A stretch of 15,833 nt of DNA. Source: JAMLIN01 sp964509685 (GTDB lineage Bacteria; Pseudomonadota; Gammaproteobacteria; Burkholderiales; Burkholderiaceae_E). Below, piece after piece: positions 5,518 through 12,450 of the stretch (positions within the stretch are counted from its first letter, which is position 1; every line of letters begins with the position of its first letter). The notes beneath the pieces were generated by a model. It saw nothing but the letters and a program-made list of their open reading frames with translations. It did not search any database and had not been told where the DNA came from. The DNA is taken from assembly GCA_964509685.1 (NCBI GenBank), contig CAZDYQ010000073.1, positions 1 to 15,833 on the forward strand. The letters run 5' to 3'. The translations under genes and the position numbers were made by a program.

Positions 5518-6182
5518 TGCCGCAGGAGGTTGTGGTAGACGCCCGTCAGCCGGTCCAGCGCGGGGTGGTCGGGCACATCCCGGGCGATCTCCTGGATGGC
5601 GCCGTCGAGCTCCCACATCAGCGCGCGCTGGCCATCGTCGCGCACGAGGCTCTGGATCCAGAAGAACGACGCGAGTCGCGTGCCCCGCGTCACGGGCGTC
5701 ACGCGGTGCAGGCTGGATCCGGGATACAGAACCATGTCGCCGGCGGGGAGCCGGACGCTGTGCTCGCCGTAGGTGTCGGCCACGACGAGCTCGCCGCCAT
5801 CGTACTCGTCGGGATCGCTCAGGAAGAGGGTGGCCGAAAGGTCGCTGCGGACGCGATGCGGCGTGCCGGGGACGCTGAAGACCGCCGAATCGACGTGCAT
5901 GCCGTACTGCCCGCCCCCCCGGTAACGGTTGAAGCGCGGGGGCAGCACCTTGAGCGGCAGCGCGGCGGCGAGAAAGGCCTGGTGGCGGCCGAGGGCCTGC
6001 AGGACCAGGTCGCCGAGGCTCTGCGATGCCGGATGGTCCTCGGCGAGCTGCTCGTTGTCCTTCACCCCCCGAGCGAGGTGCCCGGCGCTGGCGCGCCCGT
6101 CGACCCAGTCCGCCGCCTCCAGCACCTGCCTGGCTTCCCGCACTTGCGCGCGCGTCAGCACGTTCCGGAGCCTGAACATCAT
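5502..6182 (-). CDS. piuC: PiuC-type Fe(II)/2-oxoglutarate-dependent hydroxylase (PKHD-type)
   Basis: A 226-residue oxygenase, the usual PiuC/YbiX length. It needs Fe(II), 2-oxoglutarate and oxygen; the target is not established and is thought to relate to iron-siderophore use. The iron-binding triad is His96-x-Asp98 (YGMHVDSAVF) and His159 (PGSSLHRVTPV), with Arg169 (RGTRLASFFW) for the 2-oxoglutarate carboxylate. Other family marks are the start MMFRLRNVLT, FNRYRGGGQYG, DLSATLFLSDPDEYDGGEL and the C-terminal YHNLLRQWAQT. Of two adjacent ATG codons, 6182 is preferred because GAGGAGG lies nine bases before it. It is divergent from the TonB-dependent receptor gene and shares the Fur-like box at 6310-6324, which predicts induction under iron starvation. 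Confidence 0.94.
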   Translation of the reverse strand: MMFRLRNVLTRAQVREARQVLEAADWVDGRASAGHLARGVKDNEQLAEDHPASQSLGDLVLQALGRHQAFLAAALPLKVLPPRFNRYRGGGQYGMHVDSAVFSVPGTPHRVRSDLSATLFLSDPDEYDGGELVVADTYGEHSVRLPAGDMVLYPGSSLHRVTPVTRGTRLASFFWIQSLVRDDGQRALMWELDGAIQEIARDVPDHPALDRLTGVYHNLLRQWAQT

Positions 6183-6296
6183 GGGGCACTTCCTCCTCTG
6201 GGACCGGTAGCTCGGTGCCTTCGCGTCGTCCGGGCGGGGCACCGCAGCCCGCCGGACGCCAGTGTAGCGGGGCGCGGAACTCGGCATTGAGCGAAG

Positions 6297-6325
6297 ATGA
6301 CATTACGAATGAGAACGATTAGCAT
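6297..6325 (+). promoter_or_regulatory. Candidate sigma-70 promoter of the TonB-dependent receptor gene
   Basis: A -35 element ATGACA (6297-6302, five of six matches to TTGACA) and a -10 element TAGCAT (6320-6325, four of six) are spaced by 17 bases. The Fur-like box 6310-6324 covers the spacer and most of the -10, the expected placement for repression. The implied transcription start is near 6332, giving a leader of about 84 bases before ATG 6416. Confidence 0.5.
6310..6324. promoter_or_regulatory. Fur box between piuC and the TonB-dependent receptor gene
   Basis: TGAGAACGATTAGCA matches the 7-1-7 Fur consensus TGATAAT-N-ATTATCA at 11 of 14 positions and lies in the divergent control region of two iron-starvation genes. 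It sits within a short AT-rich island (about 6295-6330) in otherwise GC-rich DNA. It overlaps the candidate receptor promoter. Confidence 0.72.
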
Positions 6326-6415
6326 ACACCGGCTTCAAGACATCCATGCGCGCATCGGCCGCGCGCAAGCCGGCCGGTGGAGACCCTTGTCATCCCTCGA
6401 GTACGAGCCCCGCCC

Positions 6416-8683
6416 ATGACCCTCTCGCGATCGACCCGCCCCGACCAGCCCTTGCTCCCCCTGTCCGCCGCCGTGTGCGGTGCGCTGGTCTCCCTGTCCG
6501 CAGTACCCACCCATGCGCAGACGAGCGCGACCCTGCCCGCGGTCTCGGTGACCGCCACGCCCGAGATCCGGCGAGAACCCTCGTCGCCGAAGGCGACCGC
6601 GCCGCTGCTCGACACCCCGCAGACCATCTCGGTGATTCCGCGGGAGGTCTTCCAGGAGCAGGGGGCGAGGAACCTCACGGACATCCTGCGCAACACGCCG
6701 GGCATCAGCTTCAACGCGGGCGAGAACGGTTTCGGCAGCAACACGAACGACTTCAGCCTTCGGGGCTTCAGCACCAGCGGCAACATCTTCGTGGACGGGG
6801 TGCGCGATTCGGGCAACTTCGCGCGCGACGCCTTCAACCTCGAGCAGGTGGAGGTCGTCAAGGGTCCCGCGGCCGACAACGGGCGCGGCGGCGCGGGTGG
6901 GTACGTGAACCTCCAGACCAAGACGCCGAAACCCGGCGAGTTCGCACTGGGGAGCATCGGGCTGGGCATGGACGAGTACGGCTCCGACCTCAGCCTTCGC
7001 AGCACGCTCGACATCAACCGGCGATTCTCCGAGAACGGGGCGGTGCGCCTGAACTTCCTCGCGGAAGGGGGCGGCGTCGCCGGCCGGGAACATGCCCGCC
7101 GGGACAGCCTCGGCTTCGCGCCCTCGGTCACCTTCGGCCTGAGCTCGCCCACCTCGGTCACCCTGTCCTGGCAGCACCTCGAGCAGAACGACCGGCCGGA
7201 CTGGGGCGTCCCGGCGGCCATGATCGAGGGCACGATCGACCACGACCCGAGCGTGTCCGGCTTCCGGCGCGATGCCTACTACGGATTGCTCGGCGACTAC
7301 GACGATGTCGAGTCCGACGCGGTCATGGCGCGCATCGAGCATCGCTTCGCCTCGGGCCTGCGCTTCATGAACCAGACGCGCTGGTCGAGCACCGAGCGCG
7401 AGGCCTTCTTCACGGTTCCTTTCGACTACGACCCCGCCACGCGGATGGTGGACACCCGCACGCTCGGGTTCACGCGCAAGAACACCACGCTCAGCAACAT
7501 CACCCACTTCGACAGGCGATTCAGCGCCGGCGGCTTCGGGCACCACGTCGCGGCCGGTCTCGAGCTCACGCGGGAGGAGTCCGACAGTGGACGCCATCCT
7601 GTCGAGGACCCCGGCTCCACCAGCGTGATCGCCCCGGACCCGGGCCGGGCGCCGGGAGGCGCCATCCCGGCGACGCAGTTCGGCGAAGTGAAGATCGACA
7701 CGGCGGCCGTCTATGCCTACGACACGATGGAGATCAACCCCCGGTGGCAGGTCACCGGCGGCCTTCGCATCGAGCGATACGAAGTGAAGCTGGCGAGCAG
7801 GGATGCCGCGGGCGAGTCGCAGGGACCCATGGACGGCTACGAGCGCAGCGAGACCACCGTCGGCGGCAAGATCGGCCTGGTGTACAAGCCGGCGGCCAAC
7901 GGCAGCGTCTATGTCTCGTACGGCGTGTCGGGCGTGCCCCCGGGATCCTGGCTGTCCAACCCGGACAGCGGCCGCGAGGGCAACAACGCGTTCCCTGGCT
8001 GGGACGGCCAGAACTACGAGGGGGCCAGGGAACAACGCCTGACCAACCTCGAGGTCGGCACCAAGTGGGAACTCTTCGACGACCGGCTGAGCACCACCGC
8101 GGCCATCTTCCGCACCGAGCGCAAGAACGTCGCCATGCGTTCCGCCGGAGGCGGGGTGCCGAGCGGCTACGGCGAGCAGATCGTGCAGGGGATCGAGCTG
8201 GGGGTCGCCGGCGCGGTGACGCCGGCCTGGTCGGTGTTCGGCGGCCTGCTCCTGATGGACAGCGAGCGGCGCCATGGCCCGGAGGTGGACGCCGCCCTGT
8301 CGAGCGACTACCAGGGAGGGGTCACCACCACGAACGGCGACGAACTCGCCTTCACGCCCAAGGCCACGCTCAACCTCTGGACGACGTACCGCCTGGACAA
8401 CGGGCTGACCCTCGGCGGCGGCGTGCAGTATGTCGGCAGCTCGTGGGTGGGGCGTCCCGACACGGCGGACCGGGTGATTCCCAATGGCCAGTCGGGCAAG
8501 GTGCCGAGCTACACGGTCTTCAACCTGATGGCGGCCTACGACCTCACCCGCAACGTGCGACTGCGCCTGAACATCGACAACGTGACCGACGAGGTCTACG
8601 TCACGTCGATGAACTGGCCGGCGCGACGGGCTTTCCTCGGCGCGCCGCGCACCGTGCTGCTGAGCGCCGACATCCGCTTCTGA
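6416..8683 (+). CDS. piuA: TonB-dependent catecholate siderophore receptor (PiuA/Fiu type)
   Basis: A 755-residue outer-membrane receptor for ferric siderophores. Residues 1-34 look like a signal peptide (hydrophobic core LSAAVCGALVSLSAV, cleavage near THA-QTS). A TonB-box-like LPAVSVTATP follows (40-49). The plug domain (about 65-170) includes DTPQTISVIPREVF, TDILRNTPGISFN, FSLRGFSTSGNIFVDGVRD, QVEVVKGPA and GGYVNLQTKTP. The rest is a beta barrel ending in RTVLLSADIRF with the terminal Phe expected for outer-membrane insertion. Plug motifs and pairing with piuC point to the Fiu/PiuA/CirA catecholate group. A GTG at 6377 in frame would add 13 residues before the signal and is less likely; neither start has a strong Shine-Dalgarno. 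Fur control is likely from the box upstream. Confidence 0.92.
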   Translation: MTLSRSTRPDQPLLPLSAAVCGALVSLSAVPTHAQTSATLPAVSVTATPEIRREPSSPKATAPLLDTPQTISVIPREVFQEQGARNLTDILRNTPGISFNAGENGFGSNTNDFSLRGFSTSGNIFVDGVRDSGNFARDAFNLEQVEVVKGPAADNGRGGAGGYVNLQTKTPKPGEFALGSIGLGMDEYGSDLSLRSTLDINRRFSENGAVRLNFLAEGGGVAGREHARRDSLGFAPSVTFGLSSPTSVTLSWQHLEQNDRPDWGVPAAMIEGTIDHDPSVSGFRRDAYYGLLGDYDDVESDAVMARIEHRFASGLRFMNQTRWSSTEREAFFTVPFDYDPATRMVDTRTLGFTRKNTTLSNITHFDRRFSAGGFGHHVAAGLELTREESDSGRHPVEDPGSTSVIAPDPGRAPGGAIPATQFGEVKIDTAAVYAYDTMEINPRWQVTGGLRIERYEVKLASRDAAGESQGPMDGYERSETTVGGKIGLVYKPAANGSVYVSYGVSGVPPGSWLSNPDSGREGNNAFPGWDGQNYEGAREQRLTNLEVGTKWELFDDRLSTTAAIFRTERKNVAMRSAGGGVPSGYGEQIVQGIELGVAGAVTPAWSVFGGLLLMDSERRHGPEVDAALSSDYQGGVTTTNGDELAFTPKATLNLWTTYRLDNGLTLGGGVQYVGSSWVGRPDTADRVIPNGQSGKVPSYTVFNLMAAYDLTRNVRLRLNIDNVTDEVYVTSMNWPARRAFLGAPRTVLLSADIRF

Positions 8684-8714
8684 GGCTGGCCCGGCGTCCC
8701 GGTGGCGGGCCTCA
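8681..8714. terminator. Possible hairpin between convergent receptor and PAS genes
   Basis: TGAGG followed after a 3-base bulge by CCCG (left arm in 8681-8692) can pair with CGGGCCTCA (8706-8714), a 9-bp stem with a bulge. It spans both stop codons of the convergent genes. No T-run follows in either direction, so it may only weakly terminate or shield the 3' ends. Confidence 0.33.
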
Positions 8715-9128
8715 GGACGTTGCCGGGTTCGCCGGTCGCTGCGGAGGCTCGGCGAGCCGGGCCGTCGAGACCACGCCCACGACCGATCCGTCGTCCGCCG
8801 TCACGAGGCCGAATGTGATGTCGACGTAGAGCCTGCGGCCGTCCTTGTGCAGGGCGCGCGTGAGCCGCACCTCGCCCGCGTGGGCCACCCGGCCCGCCTT
8901 GACCGCGCGTTCGAACCCCGTCCAGTGGGCGCGCCTGAAGCGCTCGGGAATCATGATGTCGAGGTTCTGGCCGAGCGTCTCGGCCGCGGTGAAGCCGAAG
9001 AGCCTCTCCGCCGCGGCGTTCCAGAAGCGGATGATCCCGGCGGTATCGGAGTAGACGACGGCGTCGGGCAGCTGCGCGAGGATCGCCTCGGCGGGAACCC
9101 CGGGGCCGGATGGGGCGGCGGCGCTCAT
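8712..9128 (-). CDS. Stand-alone PAS domain protein
   Basis: A 138-residue protein that is almost entirely one PAS domain. It has ILAQLPDAVVYSDTAGIIRF, then WNAAAERLFGFTAAETLGQN (36-55), IPERFRRAHWTGFERAV, LHKDGRRLYVDITFGL and a closing strand GSVVGVVSTARL. There is no kinase, GGDEF, HTH or methyl-accepting part, so it must act through a partner or store or bind a ligand. PAS folds can bind haem, flavin or small molecules; His68 and His83 lie in the stretch where haem ligands occur in FixL-type PAS domains, but I cannot show ligand binding. ATG 9128 is four bases after the nsrR stop, so it is almost certainly co-transcribed with nsrR. The stop is near that of the convergent receptor gene. Confidence 0.85.
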   Translation of the reverse strand: MSAAAPSGPGVPAEAILAQLPDAVVYSDTAGIIRFWNAAAERLFGFTAAETLGQNLDIMIPERFRRAHWTGFERAVKAGRVAHAGEVRLTRALHKDGRRLYVDITFGLVTADDGSVVGVVSTARLAEPPQRPANPATS

Positions 9129-9132
9129 GGGG

Positions 9133-9633
9133 CTAGCCCTGTCCGGCCAGCTCGCGGCGCGCCGCCATCGGCCGGGTCGTGCGCGCGGCCGGTGGCTCGC
9201 CCTTGGCGACCACGCCGCGCGTCATGCCGAACTCCGCCGGCACGAGGTCGGCGAGCGTGTACTGGTCGAGGCTGTCGAAGTAGGCCTGCAGCGCCCCGGC
9301 GAAGATCGACTTGAGCCGGCATGCGGCGCCGAGCGTGCAGCTGGTGAGGCCTTCCCCGAAACACTCCACCAGCCGGAAATCCGACTCGCTGCCCCTGACG
9401 ATGTCCCCGATGCGGATCTCGCGAGGATCGCCGGCAAGGCGCAGGCCGCCGCCGCGCCCTCGGGTCGTGGTCACCAGGCCGCGCCTGGCGAGATCGTTGA
9501 CGATCTTCATCAGGTGGTTCTTCGAAAGCGCCAGGTCGTCCGCGAGGTCGGCGATCGTGATCCGGCGATCCGGGTACGTCGCACAGTACATCAGGACGCG
9601 GAGCGAGTAGTCGGTGTAGTCGGCAAGTCGCAT
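9133..9633 (-). CDS. nsrR: Rrf2-family nitric-oxide-sensing repressor NsrR
   Basis: A 166-residue Rrf2 regulator. The winged helix at the N-terminus starts MRLADYTDYSLRVLMYCATY and includes LALSKNHLMKIVNDLARRG and the wing RGRGGGLRLAGDP. Cysteines 91, 99 and 105 (VECFGEGLTSCTLGAACRLK) are the three cluster ligands. Their C-x7-C-x5-C spacing, together with IRIGDIVRGSE and the LDQYTLADLV segment, fits NsrR better than IscR (whose ligands lie in a tighter cluster) or RsrR. NsrR holds an Fe-S cluster that is destroyed or nitrosylated by NO, releasing DNA. The C-terminal 30 residues are longer than in E. coli NsrR. The gene is divergent from fdxA and has an NsrR-like operator in its promoter, suggesting autoregulation. 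The PAS gene follows after four bases. Confidence 0.87.
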   Translation of the reverse strand: MRLADYTDYSLRVLMYCATYPDRRITIADLADDLALSKNHLMKIVNDLARRGLVTTTRGRGGGLRLAGDPREIRIGDIVRGSESDFRLVECFGEGLTSCTLGAACRLKSIFAGALQAYFDSLDQYTLADLVPAEFGMTRGVVAKGEPPAARTTRPMAARRELAGQG

Positions 9634-9665
9634 GAGGGCTCGGCCTCGTCGTGGTTATTCCCCTC

Positions 9666-9715
9666 CGGAACGGAAAAGGATATAACATGCATTGTAGAGG
9701 AATCTTTCGGTTCCG
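9666..9715. repeat. Imperfect 11-bp inverted repeat framing the NsrR-like site
   Basis: CGGAACGGAAA (9666-9676) and TTTCGGTTCCG (9705-9715) are reverse complements at 10 of 11 positions with 28 bases between. The centre (9690.5) is close to that of the NsrR-like box (9695), so the two palindromes are nested. This could be a second operator or a hairpin in either leader. Confidence 0.45.
9684..9706. promoter_or_regulatory. NsrR-like operator between nsrR and fdxA
   Basis: Two 11-base half-sites are separated by one base: AACATGCATTG (9684-9694) and AGAGGAATCTT (9696-9706). Against the known NsrR arrangement AAGATGYATTT-N-AAATRCATCTT they match at 9 and 8 of 11 positions. The site overlaps the candidate nsrR -10 and lies 63 bases before the fdxA start. 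Placement beside an nsrR gene makes this more than a loose match. Confidence 0.58.
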
Positions 9716-9719
9716 TCAG
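9691..9719 (-). promoter_or_regulatory. nsrR: Candidate promoter of nsrR
   Basis: On the minus strand a -35 CTGACG (9719-9714, four of six) is followed after 17 bases by a -10 TACAAT (9696-9691, five of six). The NsrR-like box covers the -10, consistent with autorepression. On the plus strand TATAAC at 9681-9686 is a possible -10 for fdxA, but no good -35 accompanies it. Confidence 0.42.
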
Positions 9720-9768
9720 ATCGTTCGCCAGTCTTCTCTCCTGCCAACATCCTCTGGAGATCCGTTCC

Positions 9769-10092
9769 ATGACGTTCGTGGTCAGCGACGCCTGCATCCG
9801 GTGCAAACATACCGACTGCGTCGATGTCTGTCCGGTCGATGCCTTCCGCGAAGGCCCCAACATGCTGGTGATCGATCCCGACGAGTGCATCGACTGCGCG
9901 GTCTGCGTCCCCGAGTGTCCCGTGGAGGCGATCTACGCCGAGGAGGATGTTCCGGCCGGGGAGGAACCGTTCATAGAGCTCAATGCCGAGCTGGCCAAGG
10001 TCTGGCCGCCCATCACTCGCTCACACGAGCCGCTGCCGGATGCCGATGAATGGGGCAAAGTCGTCGGTAAGCTCGATCAGTTGATTCGCTGA
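9769..10092 (+). CDS. fdxA: Seven-iron ferredoxin FdxA
   Basis: A 107-residue soluble electron carrier with one [3Fe-4S] and one [4Fe-4S] cluster, close to Azotobacter ferredoxin I in length and layout. It has eight cysteines: Cys9, 12, 17 and 21 in CIRCKHTDCVDVCP and Cys40, 43, 46 and 50 in CIDCAVCVPECP. By analogy, Cys9, 17 and 50 hold the 3Fe cluster, Cys21, 40, 43 and 46 hold the 4Fe cluster, and Cys12 is the extra cysteine. The C-terminal tail with LNAELAKVWPPIT and DADEWGKV is typical of FdxA. ATG 9769 is preceded by TGGAGA. It is divergent from nsrR with a shared control region, so NO or Fe-S status may regulate it. A hairpin follows the stop. Confidence 0.94.
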   Translation: MTFVVSDACIRCKHTDCVDVCPVDAFREGPNMLVIDPDECIDCAVCVPECPVEAIYAEEDVPAGEEPFIELNAELAKVWPPITRSHEPLPDADEWGKVVGKLDQLIR

Positions 10093-10117
10093 CCAGGTCT
10101 CTCCACTCCTTGATCTT

Positions 10118-10136
10118 CCGGGCCGCCAAGGCCCGG
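10118..10136. terminator. Bidirectional hairpin between fdxA and serA
   Basis: CCGGGCC-GCCAA-GGCCCGG is a perfect 7-bp GC stem with a 5-base loop, in the 52-base gap between two convergent stop codons. It is followed by TCTCT on the plus side and by AAGATC on the minus side; no long T-run. Position and stem strength support a terminator, best for fdxA. Confidence 0.6.
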
Positions 10137-10144
10137 TCTCTGGC

Positions 10145-11356
10145 TCAGGTCACTGGCGGGCAGGTCACGAATGCCCGCAGCGTCCCTTCCAGCGACTCGA
10201 TCGCGCGCCTCGCCTGTTCGCTCGGCGGGGCGGCCAGATCCACGACCGCGAGGCCCACGCCGTGCCCGGTCTGCAGGTGCATCTGCGAGACGTTGATGTT
10301 CTCGTCGGCCAGCACCTGGTTCAGGCGCGAGATCATCCCGGGCCGGTCGCGGTGGATATGTACCAGGCGGCAGGCGGCGCTGGGCGGGCCCACCGAGATG
10401 TCCGGCAGGCTCACGCTGCCGCGCACCGCACCGGTGGCGAGGTAGTCCCGCACCTTCTCGGAGACCTCGATCCCGAGGTTCGCCTGCGCCTCGATGGTGG
10501 AGCCGCCGACGTGCGGGGTGAGGATCACGTTGTCGCGCGACTGCAGGGGTGATTCGAACGGATCGTTCGGCGACTTCGGCTCGACCGGGAACACGTCGAT
10601 CGCCGCCCCTCGCAGGTGCCCCGAGTCGAGCGCCTCGCACAGCGCATCGATGTCGATCACGCGCCCGCGGGCGAGGTTGATGAGGACGGCGCCGTCCTTC
10701 ATGAGGGCCAGGCGGCGTGCGCCGATCAGCTGTTCGGTGTCGGGGCTTTGCGGAACGTGGATCGTGACGATGTCCGACTCGGCGAGCAGCTCGTCGAGCG
10801 AGCGCGTCGGCCGGGCGTTGCCCAGCGGCAGGCGCGCGACGATGTCGTGGAAGAGCACGCGCATCCCGATGGCCTCGGCCAGCAGGCCGACCTGCGTACC
10901 GATCTTCCCGTACCCGACGATGCCGAGGGTCTTGCCGCGCACCTCGTTGGAGCGGTGCGAGTCCTTCAGCCAGCCGCCGCGCCGCGCCGCCTGGTGGCGC
11001 TCGGGCACCCGCCGCATGAGCGCGATGGCATGGGAGATGACGAGCTCGGCGACGGAGCGTGTGTTCGAGAAGGGGCCGTTGAACACCGCGACACCGTGGT
11101 CGCGGGCGGCATCGAGGTCGATGTTGTTCGTGCCGGTACAGTACGCGCCGATCGCCTTGAGGCGTGGTGCCCGCTCCAGCAGGTCACGGTCGATGATGGT
11201 TCGCGACCGGATCCCGAGGATCTCCACCTCGGGCAGCAGCGGGGCGAGTCGTTCCAGGTCGCCGGCCTGGTTCATCCGCTCGATCCGCATCTCGGGAAGC
11301 GTCTCGAGGATCGGGTCGGCGCTGGCGTGGATCTGTTCGAGAAGGACTGTCAGCAT
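10145..11356 (-). CDS. serA: D-3-phosphoglycerate dehydrogenase with ACT domain
   Basis: A 403-residue enzyme for the first step of serine synthesis (3-phosphoglycerate to 3-phosphohydroxypyruvate, NAD). The length and domain order match the E. coli type. The substrate domain is split around the Rossmann domain, with the motif GIVGYGKIG (145-153) and Asp171 after the second strand. The catalytic set is Arg230 (NLARGRVID), Glu259 (DVFPVEP) and His282 (LTPHVGGST). A C-terminal ACT domain (about 330-400, LVHIHRDRPGMISRLNQVLA) suggests serine feedback. The start MLTVLLEQIHASA agrees with the family, though no clear Shine-Dalgarno precedes it. It follows sufT by 84 bases on the same strand, so it may be the last gene of the suf transcript; serine is the precursor of the cysteine used by SufS (inference). 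Confidence 0.95.
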   Translation of the reverse strand: MLTVLLEQIHASADPILETLPEMRIERMNQAGDLERLAPLLPEVEILGIRSRTIIDRDLLERAPRLKAIGAYCTGTNNIDLDAARDHGVAVFNGPFSNTRSVAELVISHAIALMRRVPERHQAARRGGWLKDSHRSNEVRGKTLGIVGYGKIGTQVGLLAEAIGMRVLFHDIVARLPLGNARPTRSLDELLAESDIVTIHVPQSPDTEQLIGARRLALMKDGAVLINLARGRVIDIDALCEALDSGHLRGAAIDVFPVEPKSPNDPFESPLQSRDNVILTPHVGGSTIEAQANLGIEVSEKVRDYLATGAVRGSVSLPDISVGPPSAACRLVHIHRDRPGMISRLNQVLADENINVSQMHLQTGHGVGLAVVDLAAPPSEQARRAIESLEGTLRAFVTCPPVT

Positions 11357-11378
11357 GGGAGGAAGCCGGTCGTTGTCA

Positions 11379-11435
11379 TGGGGGCCCCCAGGCGGCGACG
11401 GGCGGCGGGACGTCGGCCGGTCGCAGGCCGGTCGC
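11379..11435. repeat. Palindrome and direct repeat in the sufT-serA gap
   Basis: TGGGGGCCCCCA (11379-11390) is a perfect 12-base palindrome without a loop. GGCCGGTCGC occurs twice, at 11415-11424 and 11426-11435, an 11-base period close to one helical turn. Both lie in the 84-base gap before serA. They may be an operator or may reflect GC-rich low complexity. Confidence 0.4.
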
Positions 11436-11440
11436 CAGCC

Positions 11441-11989
11441 TCAGAGGCCGAGGGCAAGGGCAGCCGCCTCGGTCATCATCGATCGATCCCAGGGTGGGTC
11501 GAACACCAGTTCGACTTCGACGCGTTCGACATGGGGCAGGGCGCCGAGCTTCTCGCTCACCTCCTTGCCGAGGACCGGGCCCATGCCGCAGCCGGGCGCG
11601 GTGAGGGTCATGCGGACCTTGATCAGCAGGCCGCCCTTGTCGTCGTACGGCTCGATGTCGAGCGAATAGACCAGCCCGAGGTCGACGATGTTGACCGGGA
11701 TTTCCGGGTCGTAGCAGGTCTTCATCGCCTTCCAGGCGAGTTCCTCGACGTCCTCGGGACCTGCGGAGTCGGGAATCTCGATCGTCTCCGGGACCGGCTG
11801 GCCGATCGCGTCGGCATCCTCGCCGCGCAGCCTGACCAGCTGGCCATCGACCCACAGCGTGAATGCCGAGCCGAGGGCCTGGGTGATCATGACCGACTGA
11901 CCCTCCGGCAGCTCCATCGGGTGACCGTCCGGAATGCGCTCGACCCATACGGGCCGCTCGAGTATGACGTGCTCGGAGCCGCGCCTCAT
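11441..11989 (-). CDS. sufT: SUF-associated Fe-S maturation factor SufT (MIP18/DUF59 family)
   Basis: A 182-residue protein. The N-terminal 75 residues (HVILERPVWVERIPDGHPME, with MITQALGSAFTLWVDG) form the extra domain of the long SufT type. The DUF59 domain follows, with DPEIPVNIVDLGLVYSLDIE (94-113), LTAPGCGMGPVLGKEV (129-144, Cys134) and FDPPWDRSMMTEAA (163-176). SufT helps deliver or mature clusters in cytosolic proteins; the exact step is not settled. The start ATG 11989 overlaps the sufU stop as ATGA, so it is translationally coupled. The gene order sufS-sufU-sufT is widespread in bacteria. Confidence 0.93.
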   Translation of the reverse strand: MRRGSEHVILERPVWVERIPDGHPMELPEGQSVMITQALGSAFTLWVDGQLVRLRGEDADAIGQPVPETIEIPDSAGPEDVEELAWKAMKTCYDPEIPVNIVDLGLVYSLDIEPYDDKGGLLIKVRMTLTAPGCGMGPVLGKEVSEKLGALPHVERVEVELVFDPPWDRSMMTEAAALALGL

Positions 11990-12450
11990 GCCGAATTCCC
12001 CCCGTTGTCGTCGCCGGCGGCGTCGTTGATGGCGTGGCCCAGGGCATGCCAGCCCAGCAGGACGCACTTGATGCGGCTGGGATAGCGGCGCACGCCGGAG
12101 AAGCTCGCGAGCTTGCCGAGGTCGGCTTCGCCCGCCTCGAGCTTGCCGGTCATGACGTCGCGGAACCGTTCCTGGAGTGCCAGCGCCGACGCGACGTCGC
12201 CCTTCTTCACGGCCTGGGTCATCATCGAGGTGGAAGCGATGCAGATCGCGCAGCCGCGCCCGGTGAAGCGAATGTCCTCGATGCGGTCACCGTCGATCCG
12301 CAGCTGGACCTTGACGTCGTCGCCGCACTGGGGATTGGTGCCGCGAGCCTCGTGGGTGGGCGACTCCATGGTGCCGAAGTTGCGCGGCGAGCGCTTGTGC
12401 TCGAGCACCAGCTCCTGGTACAGGTCGGAAAGGGCGTCGCCTTCGCTCAT
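11986..12450 (-). CDS. sufU: SufU, zinc-dependent SufS partner
   Basis: A 154-residue IscU-fold protein. Cys42, Asp44 (NPQCGDDVKV), Cys67 (GRGCAICIAS) and Cys129 (RIKCVLLGW) are the zinc or cluster ligands and agree in position with B. subtilis SufU; Cys70 is additional. The insert KKGDVASALALQERFRDVM (82-100) before TGK separates SufU from IscU. SufU accepts sulfur from SufS, taking the part SufE plays in E. coli. ATG 12450 overlaps the sufS stop as ATGA and the stop overlaps sufT the same way. No sufE or sufA is visible in the window. Confidence 0.94.
   Translation of the reverse strand: MSEGDALSDLYQELVLEHKRSPRNFGTMESPTHEARGTNPQCGDDVKVQLRIDGDRIEDIRFTGRGCAICIASTSMMTQAVKKGDVASALALQERFRDVMTGKLEAGEADLGKLASFSGVRRYPSRIKCVLLGWHALGHAINDAAGDDNGGNSA

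Noticed and set aside
5518..6303. Extension of the hydroxy-acid oxidase frame across the piuC-like gene as a fusion protein
   Set aside because: The upstream part is Arg/Pro-rich without domains, and the PiuC protein is complete in another frame with a good ribosome site. ATG 5517 gives the normal family length.
6377..6415. GTG start at 6377 for the receptor
   Set aside because: It adds 13 residues in front of a normal signal peptide and has no ribosome site; ATG 6416 fits better, though not proven.
6335..8275. Long minus-strand and alternative plus-strand frames over the TonB-dependent receptor gene
   Set aside because: Low-complexity composition and no motifs, while the receptor frame has a signal peptide, plug motifs and a terminal Phe.
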